Shown here piece by piece: positions 14,658 through 23,757 of a stretch of DNA of 64,000 bases; within the stretch, counting starts at the first letter, position 1; each line of letters starts with the position of its first letter. The notes under the pieces are model-generated. The model was not told the origin of the DNA. It searched no databases and worked only from the letters and a program-made list of their open reading frames with translations. Source of the DNA: Bacteroidaceae bacterium (GTDB lineage: Bacteria; Bacteroidota; Bacteroidia; Bacteroidales; Bacteroidaceae); contig JAEESE010000014.1 in the NCBI GenBank assembly GCA_016286165.1, positions 51,413 to 115,412 on the forward strand, written 5' to 3'. Both the position numbers and the translations under genes were made by a program.

Positions 14658-17600
14658 TTACTCGGCGAGAACGGTGAACTCAGCGCCGGAGGCGAAGTCG
14701 AGGCCGTTGTGCGAAGAGAGGGCGGTGAAGCGTAGGTAGCGGGCGCGCTGCGGCGTCTGCAGCATCACGCGCTGGAGGTTGGACGACCGTTGGAACTCGC
14801 CTTCGGCAACAGGTGCCGACCAGGTCTTGCAGTCGTTGGACAGTTGTACGCGGTAACCCTTGATATTGCCGTTGGCACCGCCGTCCTGACGTGGCAGGTA
14901 GGTGAAGCCCTTGATGGTCTGCACCTCACCGCAGTCAAAGTCCACGGTGTGCGGATATTGCGTCACGGTGACACCGTAGGCGGTATGCCAGATGGTTTCT
15001 GTCTTGCCGTCGACGAGTAGGCTGGCATTCTCGCCCGGCTCTTCGCTGCTGGCTGCCACTACGGTGACGGGCACAAACTCCACGCGGTCGAACGTGCGAC
15101 TGATGCGTACTTTAGGAGTTTCAGCGTGCCATACGGTGATAGTGCCGCCAGCCCTCATGTCGATGGCCTCGCCGGCATAGGGCAGGTCGGCCTTACTGAT
15201 TTTGCCTGACTTCTCGGTATTCTTTGGCTTTCCTGTATTTCCTGTTATCTCGTAGCGTACATCTTCGCCATTGAACTCGTTGTAGACGATGGTCACCTCG
15301 CCCTTGGCATCACGTGTGATGGCTAATGGCAGGTCGCCGGCATGCATAACGGGGAAGTTGGCATCGCTAATCTTATGCGTGTCGGAAGTGTCGGTGGGAC
15401 GGATGAAGAAGCCGAAGGTGTGAGCATCGGCATAGACGCGGTCGGCTTCAAGGGGCGGCGCTTGTCCGCAGCTGGTGCCGCCAAGGCCGGTGACCTTAGT
15501 GTCGAGGTGCAGATATACGTGGTCGCTCTTGGGCAGCTCTTTCGGGTGCGGGGCATAGGTGAGCTGCAGGTCGCTCCAAGGCATGACGCTGGTCGACATG
15601 AAGCCTGTCAGTGCTCCGAATACGAGGCCGCAGCCCGTGTTGTCGGTCAGTGCGAGCCAGTGCACGCCCTCGCGGTTGCCCATATCCTGCGGCTTGGGGA
15701 AGGGTACGAACTGCTCGCGCACGGTGCTCTCGTAGACGTGTGAGAACATACCGCTCATGCGGTCGGCATAGTTGTTCTGGGGGCCGCAGCCGAAGTAACT
15801 CAGTTTGCTGCCTTCGCCCTCGAAGCGCGTGGGCAGTTGGAAGAGGAAGCCAAGGCGTGGCAGTACGGCTTTCGGGTTGGACCCCGTGATGGCGCTTTCG
15901 TTTTCAATCGTGCCGTCGGGATAGACGGTCCACACGATGTTGCTTGTGAAGGCGAAGTCGGCAGGCTCCCCTTTGTCGTCGATAGTGTAGCGACCGCTGC
16001 TGCCGCCGCGAATCTGACCTTTCGTGCCACGGCTTTCCACCATATAGTTCAAGACTACTGCTCCGTCCTTGCGGGTATATACATTGCGGCTGAGCACCTT
16101 GTGCTGCAGGTTGTGCAGGCCGTTCTGATACCACGACTGGTAGAACCAGTTGTCGTTGTCGACAGGTGCGCGCAGGGCGTCGATGACGGGACCGCAACCG
16201 GGCTCAATGAGGTCGACCATATCTGCATCGTCGCAGGCTTCACCGCCAAGACCGTAGTAGTGGATTGTGCCACGAGCATCGTCAAAAGTGACGAGGAAGG
16301 GTTTCGTGGAATCATCAACAGACTTCGGACGGATAACGGTTCTCTGTTCAGCCTCGCTCTGGCTGACGCTGAGGGCGGGCTGAGTCTTCGAGGGCTCAAA
16401 GATGGGCTTCACATCGCCTGCACCCCAGAGGTGTAGTTGCTCGCTCATCTGCACATAGCCTTTCTTGGCCCACGGCATATTTTCGCTGAGGAGGAACTCC
16501 ACACGCAGGTCATAGCAATGGGCATCGATATTCTCGTCTTCAAATATGAGAGGCAGAACGATGTGTTCGCTTTGGCGTGGTAAGATGGGCCTCATGCCGT
16601 GCTGATTGTTGCGCGGAATGGTGCTGCGCCCTACGTCGAAGCCGTCGCGGATGATGACGGTGCTGATGTCAACGTAGTCGAGAGGCGTGAAGTAGTTCTT
16701 GTTGGTCACGCGGATGCGCACCATGTGGCGCTTGCCCATCTGCCAGATGCTGTCGAGCTCTACGCCGACATTCTGGTAGACGTGCTTCACGTCGAAATAC
16801 TCGGGCTTGGGCGTGAAGTCGGGCAGCATGACGCCGTTCATGCAGAACATGCCGTCGTTGGGCAAATCACCGAAGTCGCCGCCATAATAGAATGAAGAAT
16901 TATGAATGTCGGCTTCGCCTCCGAATGATAAATAAGAGTTACGCTGGATGCCTGATTCTTCATTCTTCATTCCACGCCAAGGGCGTAATTCTTCATTTTG
17001 CTGTGCCGGTACAGCAATCGCCTGGTCCACCCAGTCCCAGATGGCACCGCCGCAGATGAAGTTAGAGCTCTCGATAGCCTGCCAGATATCAATCAGGTTG
17101 CCGCCGGCATTGCCCATTGAGTGGGCATACTCCGAGATATGGAAAGGATACTTGGGACCCTTGCCGCCCTTGGCAGCGAACTGCACCCAACCTACACTCG
17201 GATATTGGTTTGAGCCCATATCCACGATGTTGTTGTTGCGCTCGTACTGGACTGGTCGCGATGTGTCGAACTCCTTGATAGCTGCATAAGCGGCCTTGAA
17301 GTTGTCGCCGGGGCCTGCTTCGTTGCCAAGACTCCAGATGACGATGCTCGGAGCGTTCACGTGCGCGCGTACCATTTCTATATTACGTGCGATGTGAGCA
17401 GCGCGCCACTCAACAGGGTGGGATAGTGATGCATCACCATAATAGTATTCGTGGCTCTCGATGTTTGCTTCGTCTTCGAGATAGATGCCATACTTGTCGC
17501 AGAGATAGTACCAAAGAGGGTGGTTGGCATAGTGGGAGTTGCGCACATGATTGATGTTGCCGCGTTTCATCAAGAAGATTTCCTGCTCCATTTGTTCGGC

Positions 17601-19025
17601 AGTGATGGCATGACCTCGCCAAGGGTTCGTCTCATGACGATTAACGCCTTTCAACTTCACGGGCATATTGTTGACGTAGAAATAGCGACCTGCCAACCCG
17701 AACTCATCGTCCTGGGCCTTCGTGTCGCGAATCTCTACTGCGCGGATGCCGAAATAAGTGCTGCGGGCATCGAGCACACGGCCTTTGCCATCCTTCAGTG
17801 TGGCAGTAAGGACGTAGCGGTAAGGCGTTTCTGCGCTCCACGTCTGAGCGCCATGGTAGCCGAGCGTTGCCGAGGAGTGTGTTATGGTGCTGCCGTCGAC
17901 GGCCTGTAGCGAGGTGTCGGTCTGTAATGCTTGGGTGGCTTGAGCTGCAGGAGTCCCTACGGCTGGCGTGGCGTCTAAGTTCAGAGCCGCCGGAGCCAGT
18001 TTGTCGGTATACAGCTCTAAAGGATAAGTCTTGTATTCAACCGAGAGTCCTTTGGGCAGCGCCTTGGCTTTCTTGCCGTGGTTGCGGATTTCTGTTTCTA
18101 CGAGAATGGTTGCATCAACTTCTCCCATATTGCAGTCGCCGCTAAGCTCTGTGGTACGGACTATAAGGTCGCTCAACTCCACTTCCGGCACACTCGTCAG
18201 ATAAGTGCTGCGGATAATGCCGGGCAGGCGGAACATATCCTGCGCCTCGAGGAAACTGCCATCGCTGTTGCGGTATACTTCCACGGCCACGATGTTCTCG
18301 CCTTTCTTGTTCAAATAAGGTGTGATATTGAACGACGCCGTGTTGCGCGAGTTCTTCGAGAAACCTACGTAATGACCGTTGATCCACAGATAGAAGAAGC
18401 TGTCCACGCCGTCGAAATTGATATAGACCACGCGATTCTTCCAGTCGGCAGGCACGGTGAAGGTGCGGCGATAACTGCCTACCTCGTTGGGGTATTCGTT
18501 GACCGTCCACTGTGGGTTGCGGGGCTTACGCATTACGCCGCCGCGCCAGTCGTCAACTGCCACCTGATGCTCGAAGATGACCTTCTGGTTAACGTAGATA
18601 GGCACGCCGTATCTGAGCGAACCGTCCTTCTGGATTCCCTGAACGTTCCAGCAGCCCGGCACCTCAATGTCATCCCAGGCGCTGACGTTGTAGGCTGGTG
18701 CCTCAAAACCCTTGGCGCGCTCCTCGGGTGTGCGGCACCAATGGAACTTCCACGTGCCGTTGAGGTTCTGCCAATAGGCGCCGCGTTCGGGCAGCACACC
18801 GCGGGCGGCCTCCTCGTCGGGGAAATGAAAGCCCCAGGCACGGGGCTGTTCTTTGTTCAGCGCCAATGCCTGGGGAGATTGCCATTCCTGACCGCTTGGT
18901 GCAGCAGGATTAAGCTCATATGCAAAGTCTTCGAGGGCGCTTTGCGGCGGAGCAGATACTATATTCTCAGATGCGTTAGTCACCGTAGCGGCGCACAACG
19001 CGAGGATAAAGGCAAAAGGTTTCAT
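14658..19025 (-). CDS. exported GH2 beta-galactosidase with C-terminal discoidin (F5/8 type C) domain
   Basis: 1455 residues with a signal peptide (MKPFAFILALCAATVTNAS). GH2 N-domain at about 75-280 (GTWKFHWCRTPEERAKGF, VPGCWN), Ig-like domain, then the TIM barrel. The acid/base Glu is in [10 protein letters not shown] and the nucleophile Glu in HISEYAHSMGN. A large beta-galactosidase small-chain domain follows (FGCGPQNNYADR), and the last about 150 residues are a discoidin-like carbohydrate-binding domain (NASLLVDGKTETIWHT ... LDFASGAEFTVL). Oddity: between WDWVDQ and YGGDFGD the protein is about 19 residues longer than the other GH2 in this window, and the DNA there (16886-17002) consists of intergenic-type repeats. 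The frame is intact. It starts 55 nt after the upstream kinase gene, so it may share its transcript. Confidence 0.93.
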   Translation of the reverse strand: MKPFAFILALCAATVTNASENIVSAPPQSALEDFAYELNPAAPSGQEWQSPQALALNKEQPRAWGFHFPDEEAARGVLPERGAYWQNLNGTWKFHWCRTPEERAKGFEAPAYNVSAWDDIEVPGCWNVQGIQKDGSLRYGVPIYVNQKVIFEHQVAVDDWRGGVMRKPRNPQWTVNEYPNEVGSYRRTFTVPADWKNRVVYINFDGVDSFFYLWINGHYVGFSKNSRNTASFNITPYLNKKGENIVAVEVYRNSDGSFLEAQDMFRLPGIIRSTYLTSVPEVELSDLIVRTTELSGDCNMGEVDATILVETEIRNHGKKAKALPKGLSVEYKTYPLELYTDKLAPAALNLDATPAVGTPAAQATQALQTDTSLQAVDGSTITHSSATLGYHGAQTWSAETPYRYVLTATLKDGKGRVLDARSTYFGIRAVEIRDTKAQDDEFGLAGRYFYVNNMPVKLKGVNRHETNPWRGHAITAEQMEQEIFLMKRGNINHVRNSHYANHPLWYYLCDKYGIYLEDEANIESHEYYYGDASLSHPVEWRAAHIARNIEMVRAHVNAPSIVIWSLGNEAGPGDNFKAAYAAIKEFDTSRPVQYERNNNIVDMGSNQYPSVGWVQFAAKGGKGPKYPFHISEYAHSMGNAGGNLIDIWQAIESSNFICGGAIWDWVDQAIAVPAQQNEELRPWRGMKNEESGIQRNSYLSFGGEADIHNSSFYYGGDFGDLPNDGMFCMNGVMLPDFTPKPEYFDVKHVYQNVGVELDSIWQMGKRHMVRIRVTNKNYFTPLDYVDISTVIIRDGFDVGRSTIPRNNQHGMRPILPRQSEHIVLPLIFEDENIDAHCYDLRVEFLLSENMPWAKKGYVQMSEQLHLWGAGDVKPIFEPSKTQPALSVSQSEAEQRTVIRPKSVDDSTKPFLVTFDDARGTIHYYGLGGEACDDADMVDLIEPGCGPVIDALRAPVDNDNWFYQSWYQNGLHNLQHKVLSRNVYTRKDGAVVLNYMVESRGTKGQIRGGSSGRYTIDDKGEPADFAFTSNIVWTVYPDGTIENESAITGSNPKAVLPRLGFLFQLPTRFEGEGSKLSYFGCGPQNNYADRMSGMFSHVYESTVREQFVPFPKPQDMGNREGVHWLALTDNTGCGLVFGALTGFMSTSVMPWSDLQLTYAPHPKELPKSDHVYLHLDTKVTGLGGTSCGQAPPLEADRVYADAHTFGFFIRPTDTSDTHKISDANFPVMHAGDLPLAITRDAKGEVTIVYNEFNGEDVRYEITGNTGKPKNTEKSGKISKADLPYAGEAIDMRAGGTITVWHAETPKVRISRTFDRVEFVPVTVVAASSEEPGENASLLVDGKTETIWHTAYGVTVTQYPHTVDFDCGEVQTIKGFTYLPRQDGGANGNIKGYRVQLSNDCKTWSAPVAEGEFQRSSNLQRVMLQTPQRARYLRFTALSSHNGLDFASGAEFTVLAE
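16886..17002 (-). repeat. repeat-derived in-frame insertion inside the GH2 gene
   Basis: Exact inverted 11-mers GAATGAAGAAT (16890-16900) and ATTCTTCATTC (16955-16965 and 16962-16972) flank a segment with a mini-hairpin GGC-TTC-GCC (16911-16919); a second one, ACGCC-AAG-GGCGT (16974-16986), follows. The same 11-mer and the same style of 3-nt-loop hairpins are otherwise found in non-coding DNA of this window. It encodes the stretch around MKNEESGIQRNSYLSFGG. Confidence 0.7.
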
Positions 19026-19080
19026 AAGTTAAGGTCAGTTGTCGGGGGAGAATCTGTGATTTGTTCGGCTGGGCTATCTT

Positions 19081-21450
19081 CTACGACTTTTTCTTTTTCT
19101 TTGCTTCGCCGTAGCCATAGCCATAGCCGTAGCTGTAGTTGCCGTAGCCGTAGCCGTACTGCTTCTTGTTGATGTGAGCGTCGTTGAGAAGTATGCTCAG
19201 GTGCTTGAATTTCTTCTCCCTGTACATTCTCTCGAGCTCAGGCAGGAACCGACGGTCTACCTTGCCCTCGCGGACCACATAGATAGTGGTGTCGGCAACG
19301 CGGTTCACTATGCCTGCATCGGCCACAGCCTGAGCCGGCACGCTGTCGATGACAATATAGTCGTAACGTAGTTTAAGCTCCTCAATCAGTTGTTCGAGGC
19401 GTTCGCTCAGGAGCAGCTCAGAGGGGTTAGGAGGTGTGGCACCGGCAGGCAGCAGGTCAACTCCGTTTTGATCATTGTCATGCACTATGAGCTGGTCCAA
19501 ATCGGTTACGCCGCCCTGCAGGTATGACGTGAGTCCGTGGCTGTGGCGGTTTCCGGAGAGGCGCGACTGAGTGCGTTTGCGAATATCGGCATCGATAAGA
19601 ATAACTTTCTTGCCCGAGAGTGCCAGTGTGACGGCGAAGTTACGCGAGATGAACGTCTTACCCTCGCCGGCTACCGTGGAGGTGAACATAAGCACCTTGG
19701 CGTCTTTGTTGATAAAGCCGAGGTTAAAGCGCGTGACGCGGAAGGCCTCATTGATGGGGTCGGTCTTCTGGTCGCCCACGACAATCTCGGAGTCGTCGCC
19801 GCTCTCCTTGTTGTGAGGCACTTCGCCCACGATGGGAATTGAAGTGAACTGCTCGATGTCCTTCCGTCCGCGAACGGTCATATTCAGCAGGTCGCGGATA
19901 TAGAAGAATGCGAAGGGCAGCAGAATGCCGATTAGCAATGCCACGAGCAGTATGACTTTCGAGCGTGGAGAGATGGGAGCGTTGGAGCCGAAGGGCGTTT
20001 CGATAACGCGGATATTTGCTTCGGTGATGGCAAGTTGAAGGGCTGTTTCCTCACGTTTGTTCAGCAGATAGGTGTAAAGTGTCTCTTTGATGTTCTGCTG
20101 ACGCGAGATATCGATAATATCCTTCTCCTTCTGTGGTACAGCCGACAGGTTGTAGCTCAGTCCGGCTTCCTCCTGCTTGGCACGGCCGAGCTGCACGTTG
20201 AGCGAGCTGAGGTAAGCTCCTGTTGAGGCGATGATAGCCGAACGCATCTGGTTGAGGGCGGCCTCGAGCTGTTGCACCTTGGTGCTGGCTTCACCTGCAC
20301 TCTCTACAAGGCGGTTGCGCTCCAGCATCATGTCGTTGTACTTCATGATCTGGCTCTGGATGCCGGCATCGGTGAGTCCACCGAGGGTAGGAATGAGTCG
20401 GAAGCCTGCAGCGTTGTTCTTAAGATCTTCGAGCAGGAACTGCACTACACCCACCTGCGATTCGAGCTGGATACTGCGCTGACGTGCTGCTGCACTCTGC
20501 TGCAGGAACGCGTTGGCGTCGTCCTTGAGGCTGGTGAGGCGGTTGGCTTGTTTGTAGGATGCCAGTTCGCCTTCCACGCGACTAAGGTCTTTGGCAATGA
20601 TTTGTATGCGCTCGTCGATGAACTGAGCAGTGCTCTCGGCAATGAGGTTCTTGTCGATAATGATATTGCGCTTGTAAGCATCCAGCACGGCATTCAGGAT
20701 GTCGGTGGCACGTGCTATGTTGTGGTCCACAAAGGTAATGCCCACCAGGGTGCTCTCCTTGTCGATCTCCGATGCGCTGAGGCTGCCGCCGTAAGCCACG
20801 GCTGCCGCTTCGATAGGCCGGCGCGAGATGGTAAGCTCCTCACCGTCGAATTGTTTCACGTAGCGCTCGTCAGCCACGAAGGTGACGGCACCGAACGGCG
20901 TCATCACTTTCTTGCCCATAGGAGCATATTTGTCGTAGCTCTCCTCGCCATTATGTGTCACAACATCGTAGATGTGAACATTGTTGCCGCTAACCTTGGC
21001 ACGGAAGCGGAAGGGGAACTTGGTCTCTACGCTGTCGAACTGTGCCGTGAAAGGCTTCACGTCGTAAAGATTAATATGACGCAGGCGCTGCTTGTAGCCA
21101 TAGGTGACGTCGAGGTGCAACTGGCGCACCACTTCCTTCATAATCTGATGGCTCTGAATGATGTAGACCTCATTCTTCACGCTTGAGCCGGTCATGACGC
21201 CGTTGAGCTGCATCAGGGCATCCGTGCCGCCGCGACTGCGGCTGCCGGAGGTGCCGTCGTCCTTGACGAGCATCACAGCCGAACGCTTGTAGATGCGCGG
21301 CTGGCGTGCCAGATACAGGCGTCCGAGCACGAGGCAGACGATGATTGAAAGCACAAACCACTTCCAATGTGAAGTGAATATGTCGAGAATATCACGTAGC
21401 GATAGCATGTCTTCCTGCTCGCGTACTTCCTCAATGTTTTGATTGTCCAT
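19081..21450 (-). CDS. polysaccharide-biosynthesis tyrosine autokinase (Wzc/BY-kinase type)
   Basis: 789 residues. A Wzz-like N-domain with membrane helix about 34-50 (WFVLSIIVCLVLGRLYL), a periplasmic coiled-coil region (RVEGELASYKQANRL; LERNRLVESAGEASTKVQQLEAALNQM), and a second membrane helix about 505-530. The C-terminal cytoplasmic kinase has Walker A STVAGEGKTF, Walker A' VILIDADIRKR and Walker B-like YDYIVIDSVPAQ. It ends in a tyrosine/glycine cluster (YGYGYGNYSYGYGYGYG) followed by lysines, the expected autophosphorylation tail. Known role: controls chain length and export of capsular or exopolysaccharide together with an outer-membrane Wza-type channel. No wza or glycosyltransferase genes are adjacent. 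Divergent from rlpA; -7 element at 21479-21486. Confidence 0.93.
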   Translation of the reverse strand: MDNQNIEEVREQEDMLSLRDILDIFTSHWKWFVLSIIVCLVLGRLYLARQPRIYKRSAVMLVKDDGTSGSRSRGGTDALMQLNGVMTGSSVKNEVYIIQSHQIMKEVVRQLHLDVTYGYKQRLRHINLYDVKPFTAQFDSVETKFPFRFRAKVSGNNVHIYDVVTHNGEESYDKYAPMGKKVMTPFGAVTFVADERYVKQFDGEELTISRRPIEAAAVAYGGSLSASEIDKESTLVGITFVDHNIARATDILNAVLDAYKRNIIIDKNLIAESTAQFIDERIQIIAKDLSRVEGELASYKQANRLTSLKDDANAFLQQSAAARQRSIQLESQVGVVQFLLEDLKNNAAGFRLIPTLGGLTDAGIQSQIMKYNDMMLERNRLVESAGEASTKVQQLEAALNQMRSAIIASTGAYLSSLNVQLGRAKQEEAGLSYNLSAVPQKEKDIIDISRQQNIKETLYTYLLNKREETALQLAITEANIRVIETPFGSNAPISPRSKVILLVALLIGILLPFAFFYIRDLLNMTVRGRKDIEQFTSIPIVGEVPHNKESGDDSEIVVGDQKTDPINEAFRVTRFNLGFINKDAKVLMFTSTVAGEGKTFISRNFAVTLALSGKKVILIDADIRKRTQSRLSGNRHSHGLTSYLQGGVTDLDQLIVHDNDQNGVDLLPAGATPPNPSELLLSERLEQLIEELKLRYDYIVIDSVPAQAVADAGIVNRVADTTIYVVREGKVDRRFLPELERMYREKKFKHLSILLNDAHINKKQYGYGYGNYSYGYGYGYGEAKKKKKS

Positions 21451-21478
21451 GAGAGTTCTTTTTTATAAATTTTGCGCG

Positions 21479-21486
21479 CAAAGGTA
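21479..21486 (-). promoter_or_regulatory. -7 element for the tyrosine autokinase gene
   Basis: TACCTTTG on the minus strand, 29 nt before the start codon. Confidence 0.55.
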
Positions 21487-21527
21487 AGCATTTTAGTCCA
21501 ATCAAAAGCATAAAAACGTGAAAATTC

Positions 21528-21558
21528 TTGGTCAGTAGTGTCAAAATCACTACCTTGC
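21528..21558 (+). promoter_or_regulatory. candidate rlpA promoter with internal palindrome
   Basis: TTG (21528-21530), 20 nt, then TACCTTGC (21551-21558), a one-base variant of TAnnTTTG. GTAGTG (21535-21540) and CACTAC (21548-21553) form an inverted repeat in the spacer. The rlpA ATG is 26 nt further on. Confidence 0.45.
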
Positions 21559-21583
21559 GCCCCTGAAACCTCATAATTAGCCT

Positions 21584-22216
21584 ATGAAAGTCAAATCTTT
21601 AGTCGTAATATTAACTCTTCTTGTCGCCTTTTCAACATTCGTTTTCGCACAGCGATTGCAACCCCAGAAAGGCAATGCTTCGTACTACGCCGACTACTTC
21701 CACGGTCGCACGATGAGCAACGGACAGAAGTACCATCGCGACAGCATGACCTGCGCACATCTTTATTACCCGTTGGGCACGTGGCTGAGAGTGCGCAACA
21801 TCACCAACGGCAAGGAAGTTGTGGTGCGCGTCACCGACCGCGGTCCTTACTCGCGCAAGTTTGTCATCGACCTCTCACGTGCAGCAGCACGACAACTGGA
21901 TATTATTCACTATGGTTGGCGCCCGGTTGAAATAACGCCGTTCACGCCTGGCCATGTGCCTTTCATCCTTGCTCCGCAACGCGAGAAGCCTGTGCTCAAC
22001 CTCGGCTTCTCCGACGATGAGGACGACCTCGCCCCGTATTGGCAGGAAGATAGCATTTATCTTGCCCGCCATCGTCTGTCGCGAACACAGATTGCCGTGC
22101 ACTTAGACACGTTGAAAGCCGCTGTGCATCGCGACACTACGATACGCGCTGAGGTCAAGAAAACACAGACGGAGATAAAAGAGGTGCCGCAGGAAAAGAG
22201 CAAGAAGAAAAGGTGA
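21584..22216 (+). CDS. rlpA: RlpA-family septal ring lytic transglycosylase-like protein
   Basis: 210 residues with a signal peptide (cleavage after VFAQ). The double-psi beta-barrel is at residues about 28-120: NASYYADYFHGRTMSNGQKYHRDSMTCAH, LPLGT-type YPLGTWLRVRNITNGKEVVVRVTDRGPYS, FVIDLSRAAARQLDI. The catalytic-type Asp in VTDRGP is present. There is no SPOR domain; the C-terminus is a charged tail ending in lysines, so localisation by peptidoglycan SPOR binding is absent. Family role: cleavage of peptidoglycan glycan strands at division sites in some bacteria; enzyme activity in Bacteroidetes members is not assured. Confidence 0.88.
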   Translation: MKVKSLVVILTLLVAFSTFVFAQRLQPQKGNASYYADYFHGRTMSNGQKYHRDSMTCAHLYYPLGTWLRVRNITNGKEVVVRVTDRGPYSRKFVIDLSRAAARQLDIIHYGWRPVEITPFTPGHVPFILAPQREKPVLNLGFSDDEDDLAPYWQEDSIYLARHRLSRTQIAVHLDTLKAAVHRDTTIRAEVKKTQTEIKEVPQEKSKKKR

Positions 22217-22266
22217 GGAGTGGCTTATTCTCCGCACGTAAACGCAGTTTTTTGCAGACGAAAAAG

Positions 22267-22333
22267 GTTTTCCCACCGATGGGAAAGGCGTTTCCCACCA
22301 GTGGGAAGACCTTTTCCCATCGGTGGGAAAAAC
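22267..22333. terminator. nested palindromic element, probable bidirectional terminator of convergent genes
   Basis: Three TTCCCA-N4-TGGGAA hairpins (22269-22286, about 22291-22306, about 22313-22330). The first and third are reverse complements of each other, so the whole element can also fold into one long hairpin with the middle unit as loop. It lies between rlpA (+) and the CE15-like gene (-). Confidence 0.6.
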
Positions 22334-22344
22334 CATCTTTACTG

Positions 22345-22464
22345 CTCAGCGAGCAATAACTACTAAGGCTCCTTAGCTTCTTAATTCGTTAATTTCTCAA
22401 CTCGTTAATTTCCTAACTTCTTGTTTTCTTATTTTCTTATTTTCTTAACTTCTCAATTTCTTAA
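22345..22464. repeat. pyrimidine-rich imperfect tandem repeat
   Basis: Degenerate TTCTTAA/TTTCTTA-type units fill the non-coding DNA up to the stop codon of the CE15-like gene. The complementary purine-rich style recurs at 53265-53378. Confidence 0.5.
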
Positions 22465-23664
22465 CTAATTAATCCTTACCCCCGCGGTGTTTGCCTTGCG
22501 CCCAAGCAGGAACCGGTCTATGAAGGCTTGGACTTCGGGCCATTGCTGTTCGGGCAACTGGCAGTGGCCGTGGCCGCCTACGATACTCCAACCCATGCGG
22601 TCGGCGATACCGAAACGTTCCCACACCTTGACGGCGGCTTCGGCAGAGGCAAGCATAGCGAAGTCGGCAAGCCATTTGTAGTCGGGATTGCCCAGCAGCA
22701 ACAAAGCTCTAGGGCAGACCATGGCGCACAGCTCATGTTGGTCGTAGGGCATGCGGTAGACGTTGTCGCCAGAGAAGTCCTTAAGTTGTTGCTCCAGGAA
22801 CCAATGGTAATCTGTACGCTCGAGTGTCTCCACGCTATCCTTACCATAAGTGGCACGCCATGCAGCAGCACCGCCGCCGCCTGGCTCCTGTGCTATCGTC
22901 AGGGCTATGCGTTCGTCGAAGGCACCGCAATAGAGGGCCATCTTGCCGGCGTAAGAGCAGCCGGTGACGCCGATATGCTTGGTGTCGATCTTCGTAACGG
23001 CAGGGCCTAACAACTGTAAGCCGTCGATGAGGCGACTCAGTCCCCACGCCCATTCGCTATAGGCGCCATTAGCCTGCAGGTGTGGATAAAGGCGGTCGAA
23101 AGCGTGCTCGCCGCGGTCGTGGCGCGGTCCCCACTGCGAATAGTCGTTGACCTGTTTCTCGTGGAAAGTCATCGTGGCAATGGGACGGTCGGCGAAGAGC
23201 TGGCGGGGCAGCGAGAGCATGCTGGTGCCTATCATAAGGGCATACGGAGGCTGGCCTGTCGTAGGATAATGAATGGTAGAGCGCAAGGTCAGCGATTCAC
23301 CGTTTACCGTCACCACTACAATAAGTGTGTCGCCGTCCATGCGGGCCGTGACGTCGCCTTTTCTCATGCTGGGCTTCTCGCCTATTCCGTAGTGCTGGAT
23401 TTGTGCTGAAATCTCGTTGCGCTTACGTTCCCAATCCCTGAAATCGTTTACGCCAAGCAACGGGTCGGGCAGCTCGCGTATCACAGGCAACTGACCAGCA
23501 GGTGGCATGGCGGGTTTTGGGAACGGAGCACCTAAGTTCTCTTCTTCATAGACCAGGGGCGGCACAGTGGCAGACGCTGATGCCGAAGCCACGAGCAACA
23601 AGGCGGCGATAAGCATTTTCATCCACCCTGTTTGTTGTGATATAAAGTCTCTCATTGTGTGCAT
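22465..23664 (-). CDS. exported CE15-like esterase (glucuronoyl methylesterase family)
   Basis: 399 residues. Signal peptide KMLIAALLLVASASASA; the true start may be a later Met (MRDF at 23655 or MKML) because the first about 15 residues are not typical. Alpha/beta-hydrolase fold with the nucleophile elbow GVTGCSYAGKMAL (Ser), the EPGGGG segment, and the His motif GGHGHCQLP near the C-terminus, as in CE15. In classical CE15 enzymes the motif is GCSR, with an oxyanion-hole Arg; here a Tyr occupies that place, so activity on 4-O-methyl-glucuronate esters is less certain. Family role: cleavage of ester bonds between glucuronoxylan and lignin, or related esters. It is monocistronic, with a strong terminator just upstream at 23703. 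Confidence 0.78.
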   Translation of the reverse strand: MHTMRDFISQQTGWMKMLIAALLLVASASASATVPPLVYEEENLGAPFPKPAMPPAGQLPVIRELPDPLLGVNDFRDWERKRNEISAQIQHYGIGEKPSMRKGDVTARMDGDTLIVVVTVNGESLTLRSTIHYPTTGQPPYALMIGTSMLSLPRQLFADRPIATMTFHEKQVNDYSQWGPRHDRGEHAFDRLYPHLQANGAYSEWAWGLSRLIDGLQLLGPAVTKIDTKHIGVTGCSYAGKMALYCGAFDERIALTIAQEPGGGGAAAWRATYGKDSVETLERTDYHWFLEQQLKDFSGDNVYRMPYDQHELCAMVCPRALLLLGNPDYKWLADFAMLASAEAAVKVWERFGIADRMGWSIVGGHGHCQLPEQQWPEVQAFIDRFLLGRKANTAGVRIN

Positions 23665-23702
23665 AAACGTTAGGTTGTTTTATTCGGCTTGTATTTCTAA
23701 AA

Positions 23703-23732
23703 AGGCGGCCACACCAACTCGTGTGGCCGCCT
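23703..23732 (-). terminator. strong terminator after the 1243-residue T9SS protein gene
   Basis: Perfect 12-bp stem AGGCGGCCACAC / GTGTGGCCGCCT with a 6-nt loop, followed by TTTTT on the minus strand. Confidence 0.9.
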
Positions 23733-23757
23733 TTGTTGTAGCGTTAATTAGCTTTGA

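Noticed and set aside
18078..19172. 364-codon plus-strand open frame
   Set aside because: Antisense to the GH2 N-terminal domain and running into the kinase tail; no protein features.
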